Source: Maritalea mobilis | GTDB taxonomy: Bacteria > Pseudomonadota > Alphaproteobacteria > Rhizobiales > Devosiaceae | NCBI RefSeq assembly: GCF_004363175.1 | Contig: NZ_SNYR01000001.1 | Span: forward strand, 1,054,001-1,118,000 | Direction: 5' to 3' | Length of the DNA stretch: 64,000 nt | Shown: piece after piece, positions 35,580 to 44,175 of the stretch | How positions within the stretch are numbered: the first letter of the stretch is position 1 | How the letters are laid out: each line of letters starts with the position of its first letter | Position numbers and translations under genes: made by a program | The notes under the pieces: model-generated | Seen by the model: the letters and a program-made list of their open reading frames with translations, nothing else | The model's database searches: none | What the model was told of the DNA's origin: nothing

Positions 35580-36302
35580 GTGGCCTTGGACCAACTGGCA
35601 CATCTACACAATACTCCCCTGCAAAAGTTTCATTCGCTGGATGACGCAAAAAAGTGTTTGGAATATTGGGCTGAGTGTTTTGATGTGCGCCATATGGCCT
35701 ATCTTGCAACAGACCTAAATGACCTGAATCCGAAAACAGCCTGTTTGGTCACCACCTATCCAGAAAAATGGATAGATCGCTATCTGAACCAGAATTACAT
35801 TCACACTGACCCAGTGATTAAATTGGCTAATGAGCATACGCGACCTTTTTTCTGGGCGGAGTGCGATAATGATAATGAAGACACCAAAGCGTTTTTCATC
35901 GATGCTGAACAACACGGACTTGGCGGGCAAGGGCTGACCATTCCCATTCACGGCGCGAAAGCCGACAAAGCCATCTTTTCTGTCGCCTCTGACCTACCAG
36001 CTAAAGATTGGCAATTTTTCTGTGCCAAGCAGATGGGCAACCTCATTCTGTTTTCGCTACAATTCCATATGGCCACCATTGATGTCCGTGGCGCCTTGCT
36101 CAACCGGCCAGAATTGAAATATCGCGAAGTTGAAATTCTCTACTGGATTGCAGAGGGCAAAACAGCTTGGGAAACCAGTCGTATTCTCGACATCTCCGAG
36201 AAAACAGTTGAGCACGGCTTAAAACAAATTCGCTCAAAGTTTAACGCGACCAACACCACCCATGCGGTGAGCCTTGCCTTTCGCTTCGGCATTTTGCAAT
36301 AA
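35580..36302 (+). CDS. LuxR-family regulator with autoinducer-binding domain (solo)
   Basis: From the GTG at 35580 this is a 240-residue LuxR-type regulator, the normal length. The N-terminal domain keeps the six positions conserved in AHL receptors: W and Y in K-W-I-D-R-Y, D-P in H-T-D-P-V, W in F-F-W-A-E, and G in G-Q-G-L-T-I-P. The C-terminal HTH is A-W-E-T-S-R-I-L-D-I-S-E-K-T-V-E-H-G. No luxI synthase is in the window, so it is a solo as far as visible. An ATG at 35496 would add 28 residues including I-F-L-I-I-W-Y-I-L. Targets are unknown. Confidence 0.82.
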   Translation: MALDQLAHLHNTPLQKFHSLDDAKKCLEYWAECFDVRHMAYLATDLNDLNPKTACLVTTYPEKWIDRYLNQNYIHTDPVIKLANEHTRPFFWAECDNDNEDTKAFFIDAEQHGLGGQGLTIPIHGAKADKAIFSVASDLPAKDWQFFCAKQMGNLILFSLQFHMATIDVRGALLNRPELKYREVEILYWIAEGKTAWETSRILDISEKTVEHGLKQIRSKFNATNTTHAVSLAFRFGILQ

Positions 36303-36325
36303 TTTCTCACCGACGGACTTTTGCC

Positions 36326-36350
36326 GGAACATCCACATGCGCAGCGCGTT
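36326..36350 (+). promoter_or_regulatory. EcfG (general stress) promoter before the lipid-kinase-like gene
   Basis: GGAAC at 36326-36330 and CGTT at 36347-36350 are separated by 16 bases, exactly the consensus GGAAC-N16/17-CGTT of the alphaproteobacterial general stress sigma factor EcfG. The ATG lies 37 bases downstream. An identical arrangement occurs at 63804-63828. Confidence 0.7.
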
Positions 36351-36387
36351 ATGGCGATGGTCATCGCATTAAAAGAAAAGCAAAATC

Positions 36388-37311
36388 ATGCATATCTGCA
36401 CAGTGTTGAATAAGGATGGTGGTACGCTACGCACAATGGATGTGGAGCAATTCGCCACGCAAATTCGCCAGCGTTTCGAAGCGGCGGGACACACCATAAA
36501 CATCCAAATCATCAGCGGCCCAGAACTGATTGAAACGCTGGATCAGCTCACAAATGATGCGGAATGCGAAGCGGTGTTGGCCGGCGGTGGCGACGGAACA
36601 ATTTCCGCCGCAGCTCAACATTGCTGGCAGCATGGAAAGACACTTGGCGTAATCCCTGCAGGCACGATGAATCTGTTTGCCCGATCTTTAGGCATTCCGC
36701 TCAATCTTGACGATGCAATTGATGCCTTGGTGGAAGCTAAGCCAGAGCGCGTGGATATTGCCACAGCCAACGATCAACTGTTTTTGCACCAAATCTCCGT
36801 GGGCATGCACCCCAAAATTGTGAAGCTACGCGATCAACAGCAACACCAATCACGATTTCAAAAGATTTTCGGCGGGATCAAAGCTGCGCTCAGCACATTT
36901 AGCCGCCCGCCGCGCTATATGATCGACCTTGAGTTAGATGGCGAAAATCATCAAGAGAATCTGAGCCTTATTGCGATTGCCAACAATAAATATGGCCGTG
37001 GACATATGCCATACGCAGACTTTCCACAACAAGGTGAACTCGGCATCTATTCGGCACGTCCACTGCCCACACAGGCTAATCTGAAATTAGCATCTGACCT
37101 TCTGCTTGGCACCTGGGATACCAACCCCGACCTGATAGAGCGCGGCGCCAAATCCGCTGTGCTGTCATTCGAACACAGCAAGAAAAAGCCAGATGTTACG
37201 ATTGATGGAGAGTTGGTCACGGGGCAAAATCGCTTTGAGGTGAAAATTCACCCCAAAGCACTCAGCGTATTGGCTCCCGTGGCACAAGAACCAGGCGGAC
37301 TGTTTGGCTAG
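36388..37311 (+). CDS. diacylglycerol/lipid kinase family protein
   Basis: This 307-residue protein has the DAGK catalytic fold: nucleotide motif AGGGDGTIS (residues about 66-74), then G-V-I-P-A-G-T-M-N-L-F-A-R-S-L-G-I-P, where the usual G-T-x-N-D is G-T-M-N-L, as in the YegS/BmrU branch. Such soluble kinases phosphorylate diacylglycerol or related lipids. The C-terminal D-G-E-L motif is present. It lies behind an EcfG promoter, which suggests a role in membrane lipid adjustment during general stress. Its stop overlaps that of the convergent deacetylase gene. Confidence 0.82.
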   Translation: MHICTVLNKDGGTLRTMDVEQFATQIRQRFEAAGHTINIQIISGPELIETLDQLTNDAECEAVLAGGGDGTISAAAQHCWQHGKTLGVIPAGTMNLFARSLGIPLNLDDAIDALVEAKPERVDIATANDQLFLHQISVGMHPKIVKLRDQQQHQSRFQKIFGGIKAALSTFSRPPRYMIDLELDGENHQENLSLIAIANNKYGRGHMPYADFPQQGELGIYSARPLPTQANLKLASDLLLGTWDTNPDLIERGAKSAVLSFEHSKKKPDVTIDGELVTGQNRFEVKIHPKALSVLAPVAQEPGGLFG

Positions 37312-39686
37312 GCCGTCCAATCCAGCATATTTGCCATCAAGCGGTAGGCACCCGGCACCAACCTATCAAGCTGGTGATGCAGGATAAGGCTGGTGTGAAT
37401 ATGCCGCCCCTTGCCAAATTCACCCACAAGCAAGCTGCCCTCAAGCGGCTTCTCACCTGCATCATTCATGGATAAAAGCGGGGTATATGCACTGTCCCAA
37501 CTGGATGCGAAGTAAAGTCCGCGTTCTTTGTGCCAATCGACCCAATCTTGATCGCCGATTTTGTTTGGTCCCGCAAACAACAAATGATCTGGCTGCAAAT
37601 AGCGAACCTCTGCATTTTGATCTGTCACCCGCCAGCGCAAAGATGGCTTGCCAATCTCAATGGGCGCGAGTGGCACAGTGTCCTTATCCCAATTGTCCCA
37701 TGGGCGATGATAAAGCGTAACCAGATTACCGCCATTGCGCACCCAAGCATGCAACGCCGAAACATTGTCCAACAAGGCAGGCCGCGTGCGAAATGCGAAC
37801 ACGCCGACAATAATGCTGTCAAATTGATCAAGCCGCCCCGCCGCCAACGCGTCATCATCAATTGCAGTGACGTCCAAGCCAAACTGGGTAAGCCAATAAT
37901 CCACCCGATCACTACCACCAGCCACATAGCCGATGCGCCCTGTGGGCAATTTTGCATCTAAAACCCTGACGGATAATGCCGCATCCTCTGCACGAACCAA
38001 TGGCCCCGTGTGTGGATAATGCATCCGACGGACAAACTGCGCGGCCGCACCATTTTGCTGCACTGGCAAATCATATAGCCCTTCGGCAATATCGCTTTGC
38101 GCAGTCACTGTGAGACCTGCCTCATTTGAAACAATGTCAAAATCTCCGGCCTTAGCAATCGATATATCGCCTTGGCGGGAACCTGTGCGCTCTACAATTT
38201 TGGTCGCCATATTCTGCTTATTGAACAGCAGCGCTCGTGGCTCTAAGCCAACTTCATTGGCAGGCAAAATGTTCAATCGCTCAATCGGGTCGAGTGATAC
38301 TTCAACATTGACCCCATGCAACGCCCAAACAAGGCGCAAATGCACGCTTTCATTGCCTTGAACGGGTGACCAAATATCTGGCAAAGGGTCACTTGGCTCA
38401 GCATCTGATGGCACCTTCACCTGAAAATGCTTGGCGTCAGTCTCTTCAACAAGCCACCCATCCGGCGCAGCAATGGAAGCCCAAACAGCCAAGGGACTAT
38501 CGAGCTCAATGTCAAACTTCACCACCTCGCCCGGACGCGCATAAATCTTTTGCGGCTTTAGAGAAGCACGAATGGGGCTTGCCAGATAAAGCGCACGCTG
38601 CAATTGCAGCTCCTTCGCATCAAGCCGATGCACAACTTCCGCTTTCGCTGCATCCGGACAGCTTGCCCGCGCTTCGCGCACAGCTTCCAATGCGGCCAGC
38701 AAGGAAGTGACCATTTGCTCCGTTTTCGGCAACGCCTCAATCGCCTGATCAATGGCATGCTGCGCAATGTAAAGCGACGATCCTATGGCTGGCGCTTGCG
38801 CATAATCAGCCAAATCATTCAGCGTTTGAGGTAAGCCATCAAAGATCGATTGCTCGTCATGCGGTTCACCATTGGCCGTCCACGCCAAATGAAGTGGCCA
38901 TTTCTTTTCAACACCCGGCGATACCCAAGTACCCATGCCTTGTGTTTGGTGATATGCCCGCGAAACCTGACCCAACTGCGCATAATCCATGCCGATGATC
39001 GGGTCTTGCCCCGATCCATCCATCACAACGCTTGTGGGCGGCGGTGGCAAATCATCATCATAGGCATCGCCAGCGCCAGACCACGCAGGCAAATAGAGCT
39101 TTTTCACCTGCCACACTGGCAAATTCTGTTCTGGAAACGCGTTCGGGTCAGCCGCAAGTTTCACGGCTTTATAGGCACTTTGTGTCATCGCACGGTGGTG
39201 CCCATGCTGCCCCGGCACATCCAAGAATGTGGTGCAAATCATATCAGGTCGTTCTGTGCGCAAAATCCACACAAAGCGCTCCAATGTGCGCTCTTCACCC
39301 CAATAACCAAGGGTTTCTTCCCCGGTTTTGGAAAAACCGAAATCGGCCAACGGATCACCCGGATATTGGCAAAGCCAATATTGCGTCATGTCTAAAATCT
39401 CAGCGGCCCGTTCCATTTCGCGGGTGCGCACCACACCAAGATCCACACCTGTTTCAGTGCCAATAGCATTTTGGCCGCCTTCCCCGCGGGTGGAACAGGC
39501 GTGAGATAAATTGATCCCATCGCGATAGATCAAAGCGGCCAACATGGTGGAAATTTCATCATCCGGATGCGCGCCAGTGTTCATAAAACTTGTACAGGAC
39601 TTAAGCGGCAGCAATGCCCGCCACAACTGCACGGAACGCGGTTGCGCAAACGCATTTATCAATCGGTCAGCTTCTGGCTTAGACAT
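37308..39686 (-). CDS. large PIG-L (LmbE-like) deacetylase
   Basis: This 792-residue protein starts with a PIG-L zinc deacetylase domain: A-H-P-D-D-E at residues 39-44 and H-G-H-H-R-A-M near 165 supply the zinc ligands and the catalytic Asp. A beta-sandwich region of about 250 residues follows (A-R-P-G-E-V-V-K-F-D-I-E-L), then a C-terminal glutamine-amidotransferase/ThuA-like domain (about 600-790: G-R-I-G-Y-V-A-G-G-S-D-R-V). Most LmbE proteins have only about 230 residues. PIG-L enzymes remove N-acetyl groups from amino sugars. No signal peptide is seen. The gene follows the ROK regulator by 14 bases and belongs to the adjoining catabolic cluster. Confidence 0.85.
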   Translation of the reverse strand: MSKPEADRLINAFAQPRSVQLWRALLPLKSCTSFMNTGAHPDDEISTMLAALIYRDGINLSHACSTRGEGGQNAIGTETGVDLGVVRTREMERAAEILDMTQYWLCQYPGDPLADFGFSKTGEETLGYWGEERTLERFVWILRTERPDMICTTFLDVPGQHGHHRAMTQSAYKAVKLAADPNAFPEQNLPVWQVKKLYLPAWSGAGDAYDDDLPPPPTSVVMDGSGQDPIIGMDYAQLGQVSRAYHQTQGMGTWVSPGVEKKWPLHLAWTANGEPHDEQSIFDGLPQTLNDLADYAQAPAIGSSLYIAQHAIDQAIEALPKTEQMVTSLLAALEAVREARASCPDAAKAEVVHRLDAKELQLQRALYLASPIRASLKPQKIYARPGEVVKFDIELDSPLAVWASIAAPDGWLVEETDAKHFQVKVPSDAEPSDPLPDIWSPVQGNESVHLRLVWALHGVNVEVSLDPIERLNILPANEVGLEPRALLFNKQNMATKIVERTGSRQGDISIAKAGDFDIVSNEAGLTVTAQSDIAEGLYDLPVQQNGAAAQFVRRMHYPHTGPLVRAEDAALSVRVLDAKLPTGRIGYVAGGSDRVDYWLTQFGLDVTAIDDDALAAGRLDQFDSIIVGVFAFRTRPALLDNVSALHAWVRNGGNLVTLYHRPWDNWDKDTVPLAPIEIGKPSLRWRVTDQNAEVRYLQPDHLLFAGPNKIGDQDWVDWHKERGLYFASSWDSAYTPLLSMNDAGEKPLEGSLLVGEFGKGRHIHTSLILHHQLDRLVPGAYRLMANMLDWTA

Positions 39687-39700
39687 AGTTTTCCTCGCGT

Positions 39701-40900
39701 TCAGTAAGAATGTTTATTGGGGGTGATGGTTTGGTGAATCACCATAGCTCCAGCGCCAAGCGCCGCGGTTAGCCGACCCGAGAAGCCACGCATAACGCGG
39801 GGACACGCCCGCTCATCTCTGTTGGCGACAGAGCCTTTGGGCAGGTCGAGGCGAGCAATCAACGCATCAATCACCGCGTCAGGCATGGCACCGCCCAAAA
39901 TGATGCTTTGGGGATCAAACAGATTTTCCAAGGTACCAATAACCGGCGATAAATGTTTTGCTGCCTGATCAATCCACGCCAGAAAGTGCGGGTTTCGCTG
40001 ATCAACCAGGTCGGCAAAATCGGCGCCGCTTTGCGGATCAATGCCGAAAGGTTGCAAATAATTACGCGCCGCAATCCGGCTGGCATAGGTCTCAAGACAA
40101 CCACGATTGCCGCAGGGGCATTGATGCCCATCAATCTGGGTCACGATGTGCCCGATCTCACCCGCATTGCCAAACGCACCGCGCAGCACATGCCCTTTGG
40201 TCACGACACCTAGGCCGATACCTGAACCGAAATAGACGAAACAAAAATCATCCAAATCAGACGCTACTCCTGCCACCCGCTCAGAAACGGCAGCGGCCGT
40301 GGCGTCATTTTCAATCAATACCGGATAGCCAATTTCCTGCTCAAATGCAGATTGCGGCTCAACCTCTTCCCAATCCGGCAAAACCGCATCCCCTGCCCGC
40401 GAAATGGCTGTATCGCCAAACGGACCGGGCATCACAACGCCCACACCAAGCAAGCTTTTCGGATCAAAGCCGCTCGCCTCAATCGCTTTGCGCACCTCAT
40501 CACCCACCGCTTTAATGGCTGGCGTGGGCCGCGCATCGTCCAGCGGCACCCGTGCATTGTAGATCTTTTTTCCTGACAAATTGAGCGCAGTTGTCACCAC
40601 GGCATCGGGCCGCAATTCAACGCCAATGGCGAACGCCCCTTCGGGATTAAACCGATATTGCAGCGCGGGTTTGCCGCGCTTCCCTTCCGTCCGATGACCA
40701 TCTGGCATCAGTAATTTTTGCTGCTCAAGATCAGCCGTAATATTGGACACAGCTTGAATGCTGAGCCCACAGCTACGCGCAATCTCCGCCCGCCCCGCAG
40801 GTTCATTTGCCCGCACATAATCGAGCACCACTTTTTGATTGTGGTCTCGATTGCGCAGCGCGTTGCCGCCAATAATGCCTGTTGTGCCTTTAGTCGCCAT
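39701..40900 (-). CDS. ROK-family transcriptional repressor
   Basis: This 399-residue protein joins an N-terminal winged HTH (G-R-A-E-I-A-R-S-C-G-L-S-I-Q-A-V-S-N-I) to a ROK sugar-kinase-like domain with the zinc motif C-P-C-G-N-R-G-C-L-E-T (residues about 257-267). The ATP-binding D-x-G-x-T motif is degraded, as expected for a NagC/Mlc-type repressor and not a kinase. It is divergent from the sugar ABC operon, with a perfect palindrome in the gap, and co-directional with the deacetylase. It most likely senses the imported sugar or its derivative. Confidence 0.87.
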   Translation of the reverse strand: MATKGTTGIIGGNALRNRDHNQKVVLDYVRANEPAGRAEIARSCGLSIQAVSNITADLEQQKLLMPDGHRTEGKRGKPALQYRFNPEGAFAIGVELRPDAVVTTALNLSGKKIYNARVPLDDARPTPAIKAVGDEVRKAIEASGFDPKSLLGVGVVMPGPFGDTAISRAGDAVLPDWEEVEPQSAFEQEIGYPVLIENDATAAAVSERVAGVASDLDDFCFVYFGSGIGLGVVTKGHVLRGAFGNAGEIGHIVTQIDGHQCPCGNRGCLETYASRIAARNYLQPFGIDPQSGADFADLVDQRNPHFLAWIDQAAKHLSPVIGTLENLFDPQSIILGGAMPDAVIDALIARLDLPKGSVANRDERACPRVMRGFSGRLTAALGAGAMVIHQTITPNKHSY

Positions 40901-40916
40901 CTATCGAAATTTATTT

Positions 40917-40933
40917 ACTCAATTAACTTGAGT
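40917..40933. promoter_or_regulatory. candidate operator of the ROK repressor
   Basis: ACTCAA-TTAAC-TTGAGT is a perfect 6+5+6 inverted repeat (extends to TT-ACTCAA / TTGAGT-AA with one mismatch). It lies 16 bases upstream of the ROK start and 150 bases upstream of the binding-protein gene, so one site could control both directions. Confidence 0.6.
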
Positions 40934-41084
40934 TAAGTATTGATTTGTTTTCGCAAATGGTCAACACTAAAGGCCGACCCGGTGAAGAAAAAAGCAAAAA
41001 TGGCCGAAATTTAGAGTTTCAAGCCATTGAAAAACAATAAGAATTCTAAAATTCGGGCACAACTTATAGTGGAGGGATCCGAAA

Positions 41085-42344
41085 ATGAAATCTTGGAAGA
41101 ACAAGCTACTTGGTTTCGCATCAGGTGCTATTTTTGCCCTCAGCGCAGGTTCATCTTGGGCTGTGGAAATCGAATATTGGCAATATTTTTTCGAAGCGCG
41201 CGTAAAAGCAATTGATACGCTGATCGAAAAGTTTGAAGCCGAAAATCCAGACATCACAGTGAAGCACACAACCTTCCCTTATGCGGATTACCGCACAAAG
41301 GTTGCAGCAGCGATTCCTGCTGGCGAAGGTCCGGATGTGGTTCAATTGTTCTATGGCTGGTTGAATGATTATGTGGAAGCTGAGCTGATCACACCATTGC
41401 CGACAGATATGTTCCCACCGGAGCAAATCGAGGCTGAATTTTTCCCAATGGTTAGCGCCATGAAGCGCGATGGCCAATATATGGCATTGCCAACCGCTGT
41501 GCGCTCATTGGCTCTGTTCTACAATGAACGTTTGTTTGAAGAAGCAGGCATTGAAAACCCACCGGCCACATTGGACGAGTTGGTTGAAGTGGCGAAAAAG
41601 CTGACCAAAAAAGATGGTTCAGGCAACATCACCCAAGTGGGCATCACCACCGGCATGAACGCGCAGGATCACCATTGGTGGCGCGAAGTGCTAACCCGTC
41701 AGTTTGGCGGCGAGCCTTACACCGACAATTATCGCAACGTGAACTATGACGATGATGGCAGCGGTGCTGCAGCGTTGAAATGGTACACCGATTTGCAAAA
41801 TGTGCACGGCGTAACCCAAGCAGGCTTTATGGATGAGCCACAAGCAGCCTTTAAAGCTGGTCGCGCGGGCATGCATATTGACGGTTCATTCCGCATTGGT
41901 GCCCTTGAAAGCACACGCGGTTTGAAGTGGGGCGTTGCCGAATTGCCTGCTGGCCCTGACGGCACAAAATCCAACTATTCAAGCTATTGGGTGAATGCCG
42001 TAACGTCTAAAGCAGACGGTGAAAAAGAAGAAGCTGCGAAGAAATTCTTGGCCTTCATCACCTCTGACGAAGCGATGCAAATCTGGTTGGACACAGTTGG
42101 CGAATTGCCAGCCAAACCATCAGCTGCGTTGACTGACGCCAACAAGGCTGACCCAGTGTTCGGTCCGTTCATTGAAGGTTTGGGCTATGCCAAAACCACA
42201 ATCTTTGCGGAAGAATCTGGCCAACGCCAAGTGTTGATGGATGCGACCCAACGCATCTTCCTTGAGGGACAAACTGCTGAACAGGCCATCGCCATTGCAG
42301 CAGAAGAAGAACAAAAAATCCTCGACGAATATTACGAAGAATAA
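41085..42344 (+). CDS. carbohydrate ABC transporter substrate-binding protein (family 1)
   Basis: This 419-residue periplasmic protein has a signal peptide ending near S-S-W-A-V-E (residue 26) and SBP family 1 features: W-Q-Y-F-F-E, F-E-A-E-N-P-D-I-T-V (about 50-59) and A-R-A-G-M-H-I-D-G-S-F around 260. Relatives bind oligosaccharides, glycerol phosphate or polyols. It has a strong SD (GGAGG) and is followed by a hairpin that may raise its level above the permeases. The ligand is unknown. Confidence 0.88.
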   Translation: MKSWKNKLLGFASGAIFALSAGSSWAVEIEYWQYFFEARVKAIDTLIEKFEAENPDITVKHTTFPYADYRTKVAAAIPAGEGPDVVQLFYGWLNDYVEAELITPLPTDMFPPEQIEAEFFPMVSAMKRDGQYMALPTAVRSLALFYNERLFEEAGIENPPATLDELVEVAKKLTKKDGSGNITQVGITTGMNAQDHHWWREVLTRQFGGEPYTDNYRNVNYDDDGSGAAALKWYTDLQNVHGVTQAGFMDEPQAAFKAGRAGMHIDGSFRIGALESTRGLKWGVAELPAGPDGTKSNYSSYWVNAVTSKADGEKEEAAKKFLAFITSDEAMQIWLDTVGELPAKPSAALTDANKADPVFGPFIEGLGYAKTTIFAEESGQRQVLMDATQRIFLEGQTAEQAIAIAAEEEQKILDEYYEE

Positions 42345-42350
42345 GATCTT

Positions 42351-42375
42351 GAAGGGGCGGCCACGCTGCCCCTTC
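42351..42375 (+). other. intercistronic stem-loop after the sugar-binding protein gene
   Basis: GAAGGGGC (42351-42358) pairs perfectly with GCCCCTTC (42368-42375) across a 9-base loop, seven bases after the stop. A T-run is absent. This is typical of hairpins that stabilise the upstream message of an abundant binding protein while reducing readthrough. Confidence 0.65.
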
Positions 42376-42395
42376 ACTTTCCTGGGGGGAATATT

Positions 42396-43289
42396 ATGGG
42401 CTGGTATGCCAATCTGACCATTAAGCAAAAACAGGTGGTGTGGGCGTGGACCTTCTTGTCACTGCCAATCCTGTTTTATTGCGTCATCCGCTTTTATCCA
42501 ACGCTGAACGCCATCACCCTTTCTTTTCAAGATTGGAACCTATTGGGCGATCGCACTTGGAATGGGCTGGACAATTACGGCAAGCTATTTGCTGATCCCG
42601 TTTTCTGGAAAGTGTTCAAAAACACCTTTGTTTATTTGCTGCTGGGCACTCCAGTAAGCTTGGTGTTCTCGTTTATCGTGGCCTACCACCTAGACAAAGT
42701 GCGCTTTATGCACGGCACAATCCGCGCGCTCTATTTCTTACCCTTTATGACATCTACTGTTGCTATGGCCTGGCTATGGCGCTGGTTCTATCAGCCCGTA
42801 CCCATTGGCTTGTTCAACAATGCGCTAGCCAGTGTGGGCATTCCACAATTTCCCTTCCTCTCCTCAACCACATGGGCATTGCCATCAATTTTGGCGCCAG
42901 CGGTGTGGGCAGGATTGGGCTTTCAAATCATCATCTTCATGGCGGGCCTCCGCGCCATTCCGCAAACCTATTATGAAGCCGCGCGCATTGACGGTGTGGG
43001 ACCGTGGACCATTTTGTGGCGCATCACTCTGCCACTCTTGAAGCCCACCATCGTTTTCCTCGTGGTGCTGTCTTCAATCGGCTTTTTGCGGATTTTCGAC
43101 CAGGTATTCAACATGACCTCAAACAATCCGGGCGGGCCGCTTAACTCAACTAAACCGCTCGTTTTGATGATTTACGAAACCGCTTTTGACTCGTTCGATA
43201 TGGGCTATGCCGCTGCGCAAACTGTGGTGCTCTTTATCATTCTCTTAGCCGTCAGCTTGGCGCAACTTTATATCATGAGGGACAAATAA
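42396..43289 (+). CDS. carbohydrate ABC transporter permease (MalF/UgpA-like)
   Basis: This 297-residue permease has six helices and the EAA loop (Y-Y-E-A-A-R-I-D-G-V-G-P-W-T-I-L-W-R-I-T-L-P) near residues 195-216. N-terminal Q-V-V-W-A-W-T-F-L-S-L-P-I-L and the length fit the UgpA type. It follows the binding-protein gene by 51 bases and precedes the second permease by 1 base. Confidence 0.88.
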   Translation: MGWYANLTIKQKQVVWAWTFLSLPILFYCVIRFYPTLNAITLSFQDWNLLGDRTWNGLDNYGKLFADPVFWKVFKNTFVYLLLGTPVSLVFSFIVAYHLDKVRFMHGTIRALYFLPFMTSTVAMAWLWRWFYQPVPIGLFNNALASVGIPQFPFLSSTTWALPSILAPAVWAGLGFQIIIFMAGLRAIPQTYYEAARIDGVGPWTILWRITLPLLKPTIVFLVVLSSIGFLRIFDQVFNMTSNNPGGPLNSTKPLVLMIYETAFDSFDMGYAAAQTVVLFIILLAVSLAQLYIMRDK

Positions 43290-43290
43290 A

Positions 43291-44175
43291 ATGGCCAACA
43301 CTGCAGATATTAAAGTCACCGCTGACGCGTTGGACAAAGCCACCCCAAAACGCCATGCCCGCAAACAAGACCCCATCGCGATTTTGCGTTGGATACTACT
43401 CATGGCCGGCGGCATTTTGATGGTAATGCCGATTGTTTATATGATTTCCACGTCGCTAAAATGGCCGCATGAAATCTATAATCTATCGATCATTCCTGAA
43501 GAACCCACCCTCGACAACTACGCCTATGTGCTTGAGGATGGCCGCTTCTATATGTGGTTCCTTAACTCACTGATCATCGCCACAGTCACCACAGTTTCTG
43601 CCGTACTGTTCGATGCCTTGGTGGGATATACCTTGTGTAAATTCCAGTTCCGTGGCCGCATGATTGTTTTTGTTGCCATCCTTTCTACCTTGATGATCCC
43701 AACCGAAATGCTGGTGATCCCATGGTATTTGATGGCGAAAAACTTCGGCTGGCTCGACACCTATTGGGGCATCATGTTCCCCGGAATCATGACTGCCTTC
43801 GGCACATTTTTGATGAAGCAATTCTTTGAATCAGTGCCAGACGACTTTTTGGAAGCCGCGCGGATCGACGGGTTGAACGAATTCCAAATCTGGTGGCGCG
43901 TGGCAATGCCAATGGTGAAACCTGCGCTTGCTGCGCTTGCCATTTTCATCTTCTTGGGCAACTGGACAGCCTTTATCTGGCCGCTAATCGTGACCAACTC
44001 GCCAGAGCTTTACACCCTGCCCGTTGGCCTCACCACCTTTAGTGTTGAGCAATCGGTACAGTGGGAGCTGATCATGACGGGGGCTGCTTTGGCGACCATT
44101 CCAACACTGATCGTGTTCCTGATCTTCCAGCGCTTTATTATTCGCGGCGTGGTTATGGCGGGGCTAAAAGGATGA
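43291..44175 (+). CDS. carbohydrate ABC transporter permease (MalG/UgpE-like)
   Basis: This 294-residue permease is the partner of the preceding one. It has six helices, an EAA loop (F-L-E-A-A-R-I-D-G-L-N-E-F-Q-I-W-W-R-V-A-M-P) and the MalG-type ending R-F-I-I-R-G-V-V-M-A-G-L-K-G. Its stop overlaps the lyase start in an ATGA junction, showing that the lyase is an integral part of the transport operon. Confidence 0.88.
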   Translation: MANTADIKVTADALDKATPKRHARKQDPIAILRWILLMAGGILMVMPIVYMISTSLKWPHEIYNLSIIPEEPTLDNYAYVLEDGRFYMWFLNSLIIATVTTVSAVLFDALVGYTLCKFQFRGRMIVFVAILSTLMIPTEMLVIPWYLMAKNFGWLDTYWGIMFPGIMTAFGTFLMKQFFESVPDDFLEAARIDGLNEFQIWWRVAMPMVKPALAALAIFIFLGNWTAFIWPLIVTNSPELYTLPVGLTTFSVEQSVQWELIMTGAALATIPTLIVFLIFQRFIIRGVVMAGLKG

